A stretch of 64,000 bases of DNA from a virus. Within the stretch, counting starts at the first letter, position 1, and every line of letters starts with the position of its first letter. Shown here in pieces: positions 57,911-64,000 of this stretch. Below the pieces are notes generated by a model, which saw only the letters and a program-made list of their open reading frames with translations, ran no database searches and was not told where the DNA came from. The stretch lies in the IMG/VR virus record IMGVR_UViG_3300037628_000218, positions 29,798 to 93,797 of that record, one strand, 5' to 3'. Position numbers and translations under genes: made by a program.

Positions 57911-57951
57911 CTGGGACGTACAGTCAATAATCAATTTAAAGAGGATACACT

Positions 57952-58167
57952 ATGAAAACACGTATAAAAAAGGAAACGTCCTCTCATGACGGGGCGGTAA
58001 CCTACACAGCACAATATAAAGATAATTGGGGTATGTGGGTAAACCAAGGAGTACCAAGGGAAGAATTAATTTATGCTGAGGTTGCTATCGACTTACTGTT
58101 AGGAGATAACAGACTTGCTAAGGCGGTAGTGGTTAAGACAGAGATAATAGAGTACCCTAAACTATAG
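57952..58167 (+). CDS. KTRI-family paralogue D, 71 aa
   Basis: MKTRIKKE, YTAQYKDNWGMWVNQ, YAEVAIDLLL and TEIIEYP. Shortest copy and close to the array core. It has its own AAAGAGG site, after a 41-base gap. Confidence 0.75.
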   Translation: MKTRIKKETSSHDGAVTYTAQYKDNWGMWVNQGVPREELIYAEVAIDLLLGDNRLAKAVVVKTEIIEYPKL

Positions 58168-58176
58168 GAGGTCGAT

Positions 58177-58401
58177 GTGGAAACACGTATTTTAAAGGAA
58201 ACGTCAGCTTACAATGGGATGGTTAGCTACACAGCACAGCGTAAAAACTGTTGGGGTACGTGGGTAGACATAGGACACCAATACCCTAAGGAACGTCATG
58301 CTAAGTTTGAGATTGACGAGTTGTTAGAAAAGCATTCAGCAGTTAAGAAGGAAGTGATAGAATACCCACCTTCTAAAGGGGGTTTAGGTGAGCTGTATTA
58401 G
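58177..58401 (+). CDS. KTRI-family paralogue E, 74 aa
   Basis: GTG start behind TAGGAGG. METRILKE, YTAQRKNCWGTWVDI, KFEIDELL and KKEVIEYPP. It closely resembles copy D through the first half. Its last codons overlap the start of the cysteine-rich gene by 14 bases. Confidence 0.75.
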   Translation: METRILKETSAYNGMVSYTAQRKNCWGTWVDIGHQYPKERHAKFEIDELLEKHSAVKKEVIEYPPSKGGLGELY

Positions 58402-58762
58402 TAAGAGGGGTAGATGCACATCATGCTGTGAAGCGATTCATATCCCTACTTTGGGGTGGATTGAAATTAAGAAGGGGAGAAATAAAGGCCCAGACGCTGT
58501 TAATATTAAGGAGCATTGGGTAAATATTTCTAAGCGTAGAGCTAAGAAGATCAACCCTCATATATTCAAGGAAGGGGTTGGTGATTCACATTTTCTCTCT
58601 TTAGCTAGTTTCTTTACTTGTAAACGAATAATTAAAGGGTCTGGGTGTAGTGTGAGACACTTAGACAGCCACCCAGGGACTTGTAAGAGGTATACAGGTG
58701 GCACTGAGTATAGTCCTACCTGCGAACAGGACATCAATATAATAGCTAGAAGCGGAGGATAA
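58388..58762 (+). CDS. Cysteine-rich protein, 124 aa
   Basis: GTG start behind AAAGGGGG. Clusters CISKRGRCTSCC near the N-terminus and C-x(8)-C, C-x(11)-C spacing in FTCKRIIKGSGC and CKRYTGGTEYSPTC suggest one or two zinc sites. It is basic. Possibly a nucleic-acid or protein-binding zinc protein. No named family recognised. Confidence 0.68.
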   Translation: MSCISKRGRCTSCCEAIHIPTLGWIEIKKGRNKGPDAVNIKEHWVNISKRRAKKINPHIFKEGVGDSHFLSLASFFTCKRIIKGSGCSVRHLDSHPGTCKRYTGGTEYSPTCEQDINIIARSGG

Positions 58763-58765
58763 TTC

Positions 58766-59515
58766 ATGAGTGACAGCACAGTAACATATCGACCTGAGAC
58801 ACTAGGAGTCTTAGTTAAGAAGTATGAGAAGGTCATAGCACCAGCAGATAAGCTCTTGCAGGAGGAATGGGAGAAATGGGATGAAGAGTCTGCTAAGGAA
58901 ATGAAAGAAATAGTGGATGATATTGACATTGAATTATTGAGGGCGACCTTTGAACGTGTATATAAAAAGTACGGGGAAGACAGCATTACTACTGAGATGT
59001 CTGAAGTTAACAGAAGCTTCCTCTGGTTTAACTGGGTAGAGAAAAGAGAGAAACCAGTACGTGTTCCAAAGCTGGAAAGTCTTGAGCTAAGTAACAAGAT
59101 TTTTGAAGAGTTTGAGGCAGTAACTAGTAAACTTAGTAATGTTAAATTAAACATCCAATGCTACCCCTGTTCCGATAGAAGAGAAGAAAGCTTCCACAAT
59201 AATCATATTACCTACCAAAGATTCAAACACGACAAATGTATATTACTTAGGGAGGGTATCACAGATTATTCATTGAGCGTTGTTAAGCTACCAGTATACC
59301 TAGATATAAGGGGAAGCGTACTTTCGCCTCAAGAGCCTAAGTATAAGTATTCTGTAGTTAAGCGTAATCTAGCTGAGTTAAAGGAACTAACTAAGCTACC
59401 AGATACTGACCTAATCACACTAGGCCCACAACAGGCTGAAGAGTTTGCTAAGGTTGTTAAGATGGTTGAGAAGATAGCTAGTAAGTCAGCTGAGAAGGTA
59501 TCAGGAGATGAGTGA
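58766..59515 (+). CDS. Hypothetical protein, 249 aa
   Basis: A mostly helical protein with a charged N-terminal half (KKYEKVIAPADKLLQEEWEK) and a middle cysteine/histidine segment (QCYPCSDRREESFHNNH). The C-terminal 50 residues form a Lys/Ala/Glu-rich helix. No recognised domain. It overlaps the next gene by eight bases. Confidence 0.7.
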   Translation: MSDSTVTYRPETLGVLVKKYEKVIAPADKLLQEEWEKWDEESAKEMKEIVDDIDIELLRATFERVYKKYGEDSITTEMSEVNRSFLWFNWVEKREKPVRVPKLESLELSNKIFEEFEAVTSKLSNVKLNIQCYPCSDRREESFHNNHITYQRFKHDKCILLREGITDYSLSVVKLPVYLDIRGSVLSPQEPKYKYSVVKRNLAELKELTKLPDTDLITLGPQQAEEFAKVVKMVEKIASKSAEKVSGDE

Positions 59516-59894
59516 GATAAGAATAGTGGCTAGAGGGAAACGTCTTGACCGCTGTGCTGCGCTTTGTGGAATGCGTAGACAGCAATGGGAAACTGATAGT
59601 GAGCTAAGAGAAAGAGTGCTACTCAAAAGGATGCGTGTATACACATTCTCCTCATTTTGCTCGTCAGTAAGTAGCGAGTTTGACTTCCATGTAGACTTTC
59701 TCTTCTCCCCTCATAAGGAAACTATATACATCTTTCCTGAAGGGTGCTATGATGAACACCTATTATGGGATGCAATTAATAGGCACTCTCTTACAGGCAT
59801 AACATGTATCCTCCCTGAGGTAGAAGAACCTAAGGTAGTATATAGGAAAACTATGTATGAGAGATTTGTATCATTTATCACTAGGATGAAATAG
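59508..59894 (+). CDS. Hypothetical basic protein, 128 aa
   Basis: Basic N-terminus (ARGKRLDRCAALCGMRRQQ), an aromatic centre and a C-terminal hydrophobic stretch (FVSFITRMK). No recognised motif. Translational overlap with the preceding gene. Confidence 0.66.
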   Translation: MSEIRIVARGKRLDRCAALCGMRRQQWETDSELRERVLLKRMRVYTFSSFCSSVSSEFDFHVDFLFSPHKETIYIFPEGCYDEHLLWDAINRHSLTGITCILPEVEEPKVVYRKTMYERFVSFITRMK

Positions 59895-59933
59895 AAGACG
59901 GTTGTTTAATAATATATTAATATAGGAGGTTGT

Positions 59934-60113
59934 ATGTCAAAAGAGAATAAGAGTATTATCCGTGTAGCGTATACTGGAGAGGAGTTGCAAGCCTTTATTA
60001 CTGCATCAATGAGTTATGTAGAGGGTATACAAATATTGCCTATTTCCCCTTTTAGGTTTAACGTGGTTACAGGAGAATACCAGTGCGACTACCTTATACT
60101 CTATAGGATATAA
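59934..60113 (+). CDS. Small protein, 59 aa
   Basis: ATG behind TAGGAGG. A compact alpha/beta protein (IIRVAYTGEELQAFITASMS, then RFNVVTGEYQCDYLILY). It ends three bases before the phosphoesterase gene. Function unknown. Confidence 0.68.
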   Translation: MSKENKSIIRVAYTGEELQAFITASMSYVEGIQILPISPFRFNVVTGEYQCDYLILYRI

Positions 60114-60116
60114 TTT

Positions 60117-60638
60117 ATGTGTAATGTTTTCTTTATATCTGACTTACACCTAGGCCATAAGCGTATTTGTGAGTTTACTCCTAATTACAGATCAGGAGAT
60201 TGCTGTATAGAGAATATGCACAACCTGATTATCAACTGGAATAGCGTTGTTACTAGACGAGATATAGTTTGGGTATTAGGAGATGTAGCATTCACTCAAG
60301 AAGGCTTTGATGCTCTATACGAGTTAAATGGACGTAAGAAATTAGTAAGAGGTAATCATGATAATAACTTTAAGACTGAAGATTGGTTAAAGCACTTTGA
60401 GACTGTAGAAGGTATTACCCGCTATAAGGGATACTGGCTAACACATGCTCCTATTCACCCTACAGAGCTAAGAGGTAAACGGAATATTCATGGTCATGTA
60501 CACGGTAATAGCATTAGAGATGTATATGGAGAATACGACACAAGGTATATCAACGTATGTTGTGAAGCTGTTAATGAGACCCCTATACTCTTTGATGATA
60601 TACGTAGCGGGAAGTATCATGAGGTACGTAAGTGTTGA
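60117..60638 (+). CDS. Calcineurin-like metallophosphoesterase
   Basis: A 173-residue phosphoesterase. All metal motifs are present in order: ISDLHLGH (residues 7-14), LGDVAF, RGNHDN, THAPIHP, HGHVHG. Such small enzymes cut phosphodiesters in nucleotides or nucleic acids; substrates in phages are seldom known. A second messenger of host defence is a possible target, but this is inference. Confidence 0.9.
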   Translation: MCNVFFISDLHLGHKRICEFTPNYRSGDCCIENMHNLIINWNSVVTRRDIVWVLGDVAFTQEGFDALYELNGRKKLVRGNHDNNFKTEDWLKHFETVEGITRYKGYWLTHAPIHPTELRGKRNIHGHVHGNSIRDVYGEYDTRYINVCCEAVNETPILFDDIRSGKYHEVRKC

Positions 60639-60867
60639 TCAATAAATGTACACTTCCTCTCAGCACCTTATAATTTTTTATTTTAGGGGTACTAGGTTGG
60701 TTAGAAGGGCTTCTATAGCTCATACTGAAAATATTAAGGGGCTTGGAGGACTTTTAAAGGGGCTAGGAGCCTCTCTACGCTGTAACCTTACACTATGGGT
60801 CAACGGTAGCTCTAATACCCTCTAAGGTGGCTCTAAGGAGCTGCTAGGTGGTTGTTAGGTGCTTACA

Positions 60868-60913
60868 GCTCCTTCTAGCTCCTCCTAGCTCCTTCTAGCT
60901 CCTCCTAGCTCCT
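60868..60913. repeat. Tandem AGCTCCT-type repeats
   Basis: Alternating AGCTCCTTCT and AGCTCCTCCT units, about 2.3 copies of a 20-bp repeat. Confidence 0.85.
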
Positions 60914-61246
60914 CTCAGGGGCTTATAGTGCCTGATAACTCTTGTTAGCGTCTTCAAGCGTCTATTCCATAGTATTTAGGTATAGGTGTTTAACCCTACC
61001 ACAATTGCCCTACAAAAGTCAATAGCTTTTTAAGAATATCCTAGACTTATTAGTTATAAGCACCTAACAGAATGTTATAAGCATCCTACCAATACCCTAC
61101 CATTCTACTAGGTTATTATTAATACCTGACCAAATTAGTAGGTTATTATAAGCTCCTACCACATAGCCCTAAGCCTGTCAAGCGTCTATAATCGCTATCA
61201 TATACTAAGAGCCTTGTCAACAGTTGACAGCATGCTAACAGTATGA

Positions 61247-61330
61247 TAGGGATTTGTCAGTGGTTGACAGGGCTAAGGGGGTGTGGTAGGGATTTGTCAG
61301 TGGTTGACAGGGCTAAGGGGGTGTGGTAGG
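61247..61330. repeat. 40-bp tandem repeat, two copies
   Basis: Two identical 40-bp units carrying GGATTTGTCAG, GGTTGACAGGG and GGGGGTGTGG. Each unit holds TTGACAGG, close to the TTGACAGT seen in the 63139 repeats. Confidence 0.9.
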
Positions 61331-61523
61331 GGCTGTTAATGCTAATAGGAATCATTCGCATTGGAACGGGCTGCATAGGTATAGGGTGCTGACAGGGCTT
61401 GTACAGGAGCTAGGAGGAGCTATAAAGGGGCTGGTGTAAGGGTGTTGATAGGAGCTATCAAGGTGGGGGGTTTATGGGTAAAGGAAAACCCCAATTAAGG
61501 GGCTATAAGGGGCTGTCAGGGGC

Positions 61524-61628
61524 TTAGGAGCCTGTTATCATACTATATATAAGCCAAACAACAAACACAGTATACCACCCTATTGCTAGTGTTGCACACA
61601 TCAGTTCTACGAAATCTAGATGCTTCAT
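61524..61628 (-). CDS. Tiny membrane protein, 34 aa
   Basis: ATG at 61628 after AAAGGTAG. One span of about 20 residues (CATLAIGWYTVFVVWLIYS). The coding potential rests on the ribosome site and the hydrophobic pattern. Last gene of the leftward set. Confidence 0.5.
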   Translation of the reverse strand: MKHLDFVELMCATLAIGWYTVFVVWLIYSMITGS

Positions 61629-61646
61629 ATCATTCTACCTTTTAAG

Positions 61647-61826
61647 TTATCTATTAGTTCTTTTCAGCTCTGATACATCGCTAGCAAGCGTTATTACTGT
61701 ATCTATAATCACATTGAGGTCTGCCGTATGCTGACAGACCTTCTTTTCTAAATTAATAACAAGACTTAGTAGCACTGATACTTTAGTTCCGAGCCTTTGC
61801 AGTTCTTCGCTGTCGATTGAATTCAT
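61647..61826 (-). CDS. Small helical protein, 59 aa
   Basis: ATG at 61826 after AGAGG, overlapping the stop of the gene before (ATGA). Almost entirely helical (LQRLGTKVSVLLSLVINLEK, then DTVITLASDVSELKRTN) with heptad-type spacing. Likely a small coiled coil. Confidence 0.65.
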   Translation of the reverse strand: MNSIDSEELQRLGTKVSVLLSLVINLEKKVCQHTADLNVIIDTVITLASDVSELKRTNR

Positions 61827-61966
61827 TTTAAAGCCTCTTTAAGTTTTGGCAACACTATCGCCATGCTGTCAGTTAATTGTAGTAGCTCGTCTAGTAACGT
61901 GTCACGTGTAGCTAAAGAGGCTTTGCTAGTAAGCCTGGTGTCGAGTACTTCAGTTGTGTTGGTCAT
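61823..61966 (-). CDS. Small helical protein, 47 aa
   Basis: ATG at 61966 after AGAGG. The C-terminus SMAIVLPKLKEALK matches SMAIVLPKLRNM at the end of the neighbouring 67-residue protein, and the DNA is nearly identical there (61847-61885 and 62004-62042). Confidence 0.62.
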   Translation of the reverse strand: MTNTTEVLDTRLTSKASLATRDTLLDELLQLTDSMAIVLPKLKEALK

Positions 61967-61980
61967 ATCAGTAGCCTCTT

Positions 61981-62184
61981 TTAAGTTAGTGTCATATTTC
62001 TTAGTTTTGGCAACACTATCGCCATGCTGACAGTCAACTGTAACAGCTCACCTACCAACATAAACCTCGTAGCCCAAGGCTTACCAGTGCAATCTTTTAT
62101 TTCTGTACAAAAGTCGTCTAGCGTAGCCTCTTTATCTAGTAGCTCTATAAATCTGAGGGTAGAAATAGTTGTTGTGTGGGGCAT
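61981..62184 (-). CDS. Small protein, 67 aa
   Basis: First gene after the 62216 promoter. Mixed helical protein (LRFIELLDKEATLDDFCTEI) with a C-terminal segment duplicated in the next gene. Function unknown. Confidence 0.65.
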   Translation of the reverse strand: MPHTTTISTLRFIELLDKEATLDDFCTEIKDCTGKPWATRFMLVGELLQLTVSMAIVLPKLRNMTLT

Positions 62185-62215
62185 GGTAGTGTACTCGCTT
62201 TGTTTAAGTTGTAGC

Positions 62216-62244
62216 TATCTTAACAGACTGATTAGTGCTGTCAA
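62216..62244 (-). promoter_or_regulatory. Promoter for the 61524-62184 genes
   Basis: TTGACA-17-AAGATA on the minus strand. It lies in a block of nearly 50 bases repeated at 62466-62514, including the downstream ACAACTTAAACAAAG. Confidence 0.75.
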
Positions 62245-62250
62245 CGTTTA

Positions 62251-62451
62251 TTAAGTGTTTTCATACTGGTCTAAATGGTGCTGAACTTTTTTAGGTAGGT
62301 CACTGTGAACAAGATTGTTATAGGTGTACCTCACGTTCTCACCATCAATAGCCCAACGGTATGAGACCTGTATAGTCCCTTGATTATTATGGCTACTTAA
62401 GAATGCCATAAAGTTTCTTGCAGCGTCTTCTGTTTTAAATTCTGCTATCAT
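62251..62451 (-). CDS. Small protein, 66 aa
   Basis: A compact alpha/beta protein (IAEFKTEDAARNFMAFLSSH, then QVSYRWAIDGENVRYTY). The start follows AAGGAAC. It has its own copy of the duplicated promoter. Function unknown. Confidence 0.68.
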   Translation of the reverse strand: MIAEFKTEDAARNFMAFLSSHNNQGTIQVSYRWAIDGENVRYTYNNLVHSDLPKKVQHHLDQYENT

Positions 62452-62479
62452 GATCTTGTTCCTTTGTTTAAGTTGTAGC

Positions 62480-62508
62480 TATCTTAACAGACTGATTAGT
62501 GCTGTCAA
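62480..62508 (-). promoter_or_regulatory. Promoter for the 66-aa gene
   Basis: TTGACA-17-AAGATA on the minus strand; copy of the promoter at 62216. Confidence 0.75.
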
Positions 62509-62520
62509 CGTTTATATAAA

Positions 62521-62772
62521 TTAAAATGGAGTTCGTGGGTAATGTAATTTATAAAGTATTTTTTGACCTTTTTCTAGTTGATTCATCTCAATGCGAAGTA
62601 CTATTTTACGTAACGCACTATAAATATTATATATCTCAGTGACTTCTATAGACCATAAATTAACATTAGTAGTTTCCCAAAATCTAGTTCCTAGTATTCT
62701 ATCTAGTTTAGCTACTAAGTTATTGCGAGTAGTTTTGTAAACTTCAACTGTTGAATCTAACATTCTATACAC
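62521..62772 (-). CDS. Hypothetical protein, 83 aa
   Basis: A helical basic protein (TTRNNLVAKLDRILGTRFWE, then LRKIVLRIEMNQLEKGQKI). No known family. The ribosome site is AAAAGGTG. First leftward gene beside the putative origin. Confidence 0.65.
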   Translation of the reverse strand: MYRMLDSTVEVYKTTRNNLVAKLDRILGTRFWETTNVNLWSIEVTEIYNIYSALRKIVLRIEMNQLEKGQKILYKLHYPRTPF

Positions 62773-63138
62773 CTTTTAAGTTAAATTAATCTTGTCTCAA
62801 CTTCTGAAACTAACTATACCCTGATTATTCTGTATTTATATGACATACATCAATAAAGAGTGAATAACTTTTAAAGTTTCTTTAAATTAGCTGTAAGCTC
62901 CTGAGAGCGTGCTAGTAAGGTTTTGGTAGGTAGCTAGTAGGTTAGCTCATAATGTAATAGAACGCACTAATAGGAATCATTCTCAATCAAGTAGTGTGCC
63001 AACTTTAAGAGGATTCTGCCTAGCACGTTCTGAAGTAGCTGTCAAGGTATTAAAAACAGCTGTTAATACTTGAAAATAGTTAATAAAGTGCTTGACAATA
63101 GTTCAGAGGTGAGTATGGTCGTCTAACGTAATAGTATC

Positions 63139-63259
63139 TTGACAGTCTCTTGACAGTCTCTTGACAGTCTCTTGACAGTCTCTTGATAGTGTCTTGATAG
63201 TGTCTTGATAGTGTCTTGATAGTGTCTTGATAGTGTCTTGATAGTGTCTTGATAGTGTG
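63139..63259. repeat. 11-bp tandem array, 11 copies
   Basis: Four copies of TTGACAGTCTC followed without a break by seven of TTGATAGTGTC (the last ends G), then degenerate copies to about 63282. The 11-bp period is one helical turn, so the same face is presented each time. This suits iteron-type protein binding. Confidence 0.95.
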
Positions 63260-63321
63260 CTAATAGACTCTTGACAGTGTTCTAACAATGTTATAACTAC
63301 AGCAGTAAACCATTAGTAAAG

Positions 63322-63381
63322 TTATCCACAGTTTTATGGAGTTATCCACAGGCTAGTAGAGTTATACACAAGTTATTCACA
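63322..63381 (+). promoter_or_regulatory. Cluster of four DnaA-box matches
   Basis: TTATCCACA (63322, 63342), TTATACACA (63362) and TTATTCACA (63373) all match the TTATNCACA DnaA box, on the same strand with starts 20, 20 and 11 bases apart. Directly beside the 11-bp array, they mark a likely replication origin. Confidence 0.9.
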
Positions 63382-63532
63382 GGTTACTAACAATGCTAGT
63401 ATTCTAGGGGTTTTATACCCACACTTTCTACAAGGTTATAAGGAGCTAGCAGCGTTTGAAACTGTGCTAGCCCGTTTATCAGAAAGCTCATAAGTCGTTT
63501 ATCAGAAAGCTCGTAAGTTGTAAAGAAACCAT

Positions 63533-64000
63533 TCAGCAATGGTTTGGTAATTTATGACAACCACTAAACATGAGGTGCCTAATCATTCCTTTATTCAGAA
63601 CGCTATTAAGCTCTGATAACTCGATACAGTCATAGAACATAAATGATGCAACGTACAACTTAGGCATATCACTAGAAAACCTAGTTAGCCCCCCACACCA
63701 GCTAAACATACTTTTAGCATATACTACACTAGATAAGTCACTGTCAAATTCTGTTATATCACTGCCCCAAAACATACCAGTTACATCAACAACCTTAGCT
63801 ATGTCTAGTTCACTAGATTTTAGTAATTCCTTAAGATGCCTGCTGCACCTGTATACACGCCTTAATGTTATTCTGTTTTCATTCGTGTTCTCTACAAAAG
63901 TACACCCGTTACTAATATACTCTTTACCGTCTGACATGAGTATCAAAAAAGACGGATTATTACGATAAGATTCTTCTACATACCCTACTAATCTAATAAA
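63533..64000 (-). CDS. BspA-like leucine-rich repeat protein, cut by window edge
   Basis: The reading stays open to the window edge, so the start lies outside; a TTG at 63946 and an ATG at 63937 are internal. The visible part has DUF285/BspA-type repeats: VVDVTGMFWGSDITEFDSDL, YAKSMFSWCGGLTRFSSDM, ASFMFYDCIELSELNSV, HLMFSGCHKL. These repeats occur in surface proteins and in many phage genes. Function unknown. Confidence 0.75.
   Translation of the reverse strand, partial: FIRLVGYVEESYRNNPSFLILMSDGKEYISNGCTFVENTNENRITLRRVYRCSRHLKELLKSSELDIAKVVDVTGMFWGSDITEFDSDLSSVVYAKSMFSWCGGLTRFSSDMPKLYVASFMFYDCIELSELNSVLNKGMIRHLMFSGCHKLPNHC

Larger units (their letters stand above)
60639..61523. other. Repeat-rich non-coding region, 885 bp
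   Basis: No credible gene on either strand. It is made of many short G/C-containing motifs (GGGGCTAGGAG, AGCTCCT, CCTACCA) and includes the repeats at 60868 and 61247. It separates the converging right arm from the small leftward genes. It may be a termination zone or part of the replication region. Confidence 0.7.
62773..63532. other. Non-coding putative origin region
   Basis: No supported gene in 760 bases. It contains a possible rightward promoter (TTGACA-16-TATGGT, 63092-63119), an 11-bp tandem array and four DnaA-box matches, described separately. Confidence 0.75.

Noticed and set aside
58558-59154. A 198-codon open frame on the minus strand
   Set aside because: Antisense to two rightward genes that have good ribosome sites and coupled starts; Ser/Leu-rich composition.
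63139-63282. CRISPR array
   Set aside because: The units are contiguous 11-mers with no spacers, and no cas gene is present.
63103-63288. A 61-codon frame of Ser-Arg-His repeats
   Set aside because: Produced by the 11-bp tandem array; no ribosome site.
1-64000. Prophage integration (att sites at tRNA genes)
   Set aside because: No integrase, repressor or excisionase was found, and tRNA genes lie inside the virion operon with no duplicated 3' ends.

Overview
The window is a piece of a lytic, contractile-tailed bacteriophage (myovirus) genome, AT-rich and densely packed. An Rz-type spanin points to a Gram-negative host, perhaps a marine gammaproteobacterium such as Vibrio, but the host cannot be proved from sequence. 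No integrase, repressor or attachment site was seen. Both edges cut genes. No DNA polymerase, helicase or primase was recognised, so most of the replication module must lie outside.

Layout. (1) 1-15.4 kb, leftward: nucleotide, RNA and NAD metabolism. It holds an Rnl2-type RNA ligase, YqeY, tRNA-Arg, an RlmN-like radical SAM enzyme, a class II ribonucleotide reductase interrupted by both a group I intron and a mini-intein, a thioredoxin-like protein, dCMP deaminase, a NAMPT-like plus PRPP-synthetase-like pair, an ATP-dependent DNA ligase and an SPFH protein. Individual TTGACA-17 promoters drive these genes. (2) 15.4-17.3 kb, leftward: lysis and membrane genes. (3) 17.3-46.8 kb, leftward: tail fibre, baseplate, tape measure, frameshifted chaperone pair, tube, sheath, neck, capsid, protease/scaffold, portal, terminase. 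The large terminase gene is split inside its Walker A motif by a group I intron carrying two homing-endonuclease ORFs of different families. A four-tRNA cluster separates the terminase subunits. (4) 46.8-47.4 kb: a divergent regulatory region with phased A-tracts and a near-consensus promoter. (5) 47.4-60.6 kb, rightward: an accessory arm with an M15 endolysin, a SLOG-like protein, a nucleotidyltransferase, a metallophosphoesterase and many small unknown proteins. It includes six consecutive tiny membrane proteins, three paralogues starting MK(S/T)TDGK, and five tandem paralogues starting (M)KTRI. (6) 60.6-64 kb: repeat-rich non-coding DNA, a few leftward small genes with duplicated promoters, and a likely replication origin made of 11-bp tandem repeats followed by four DnaA-box matches.

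How it fits together. The left module supplies deoxynucleotides (reductase, thioredoxin-like protein, dCMP deaminase), repairs RNA and nicked DNA (two ligases), and probably rebuilds NAD+ depleted by host defence (NAMPT-like and PRPP-synthetase-like enzymes). The central module makes the particle. The right arm looks like the host-takeover and counter-defence region and contains most of the genes that cannot be named.
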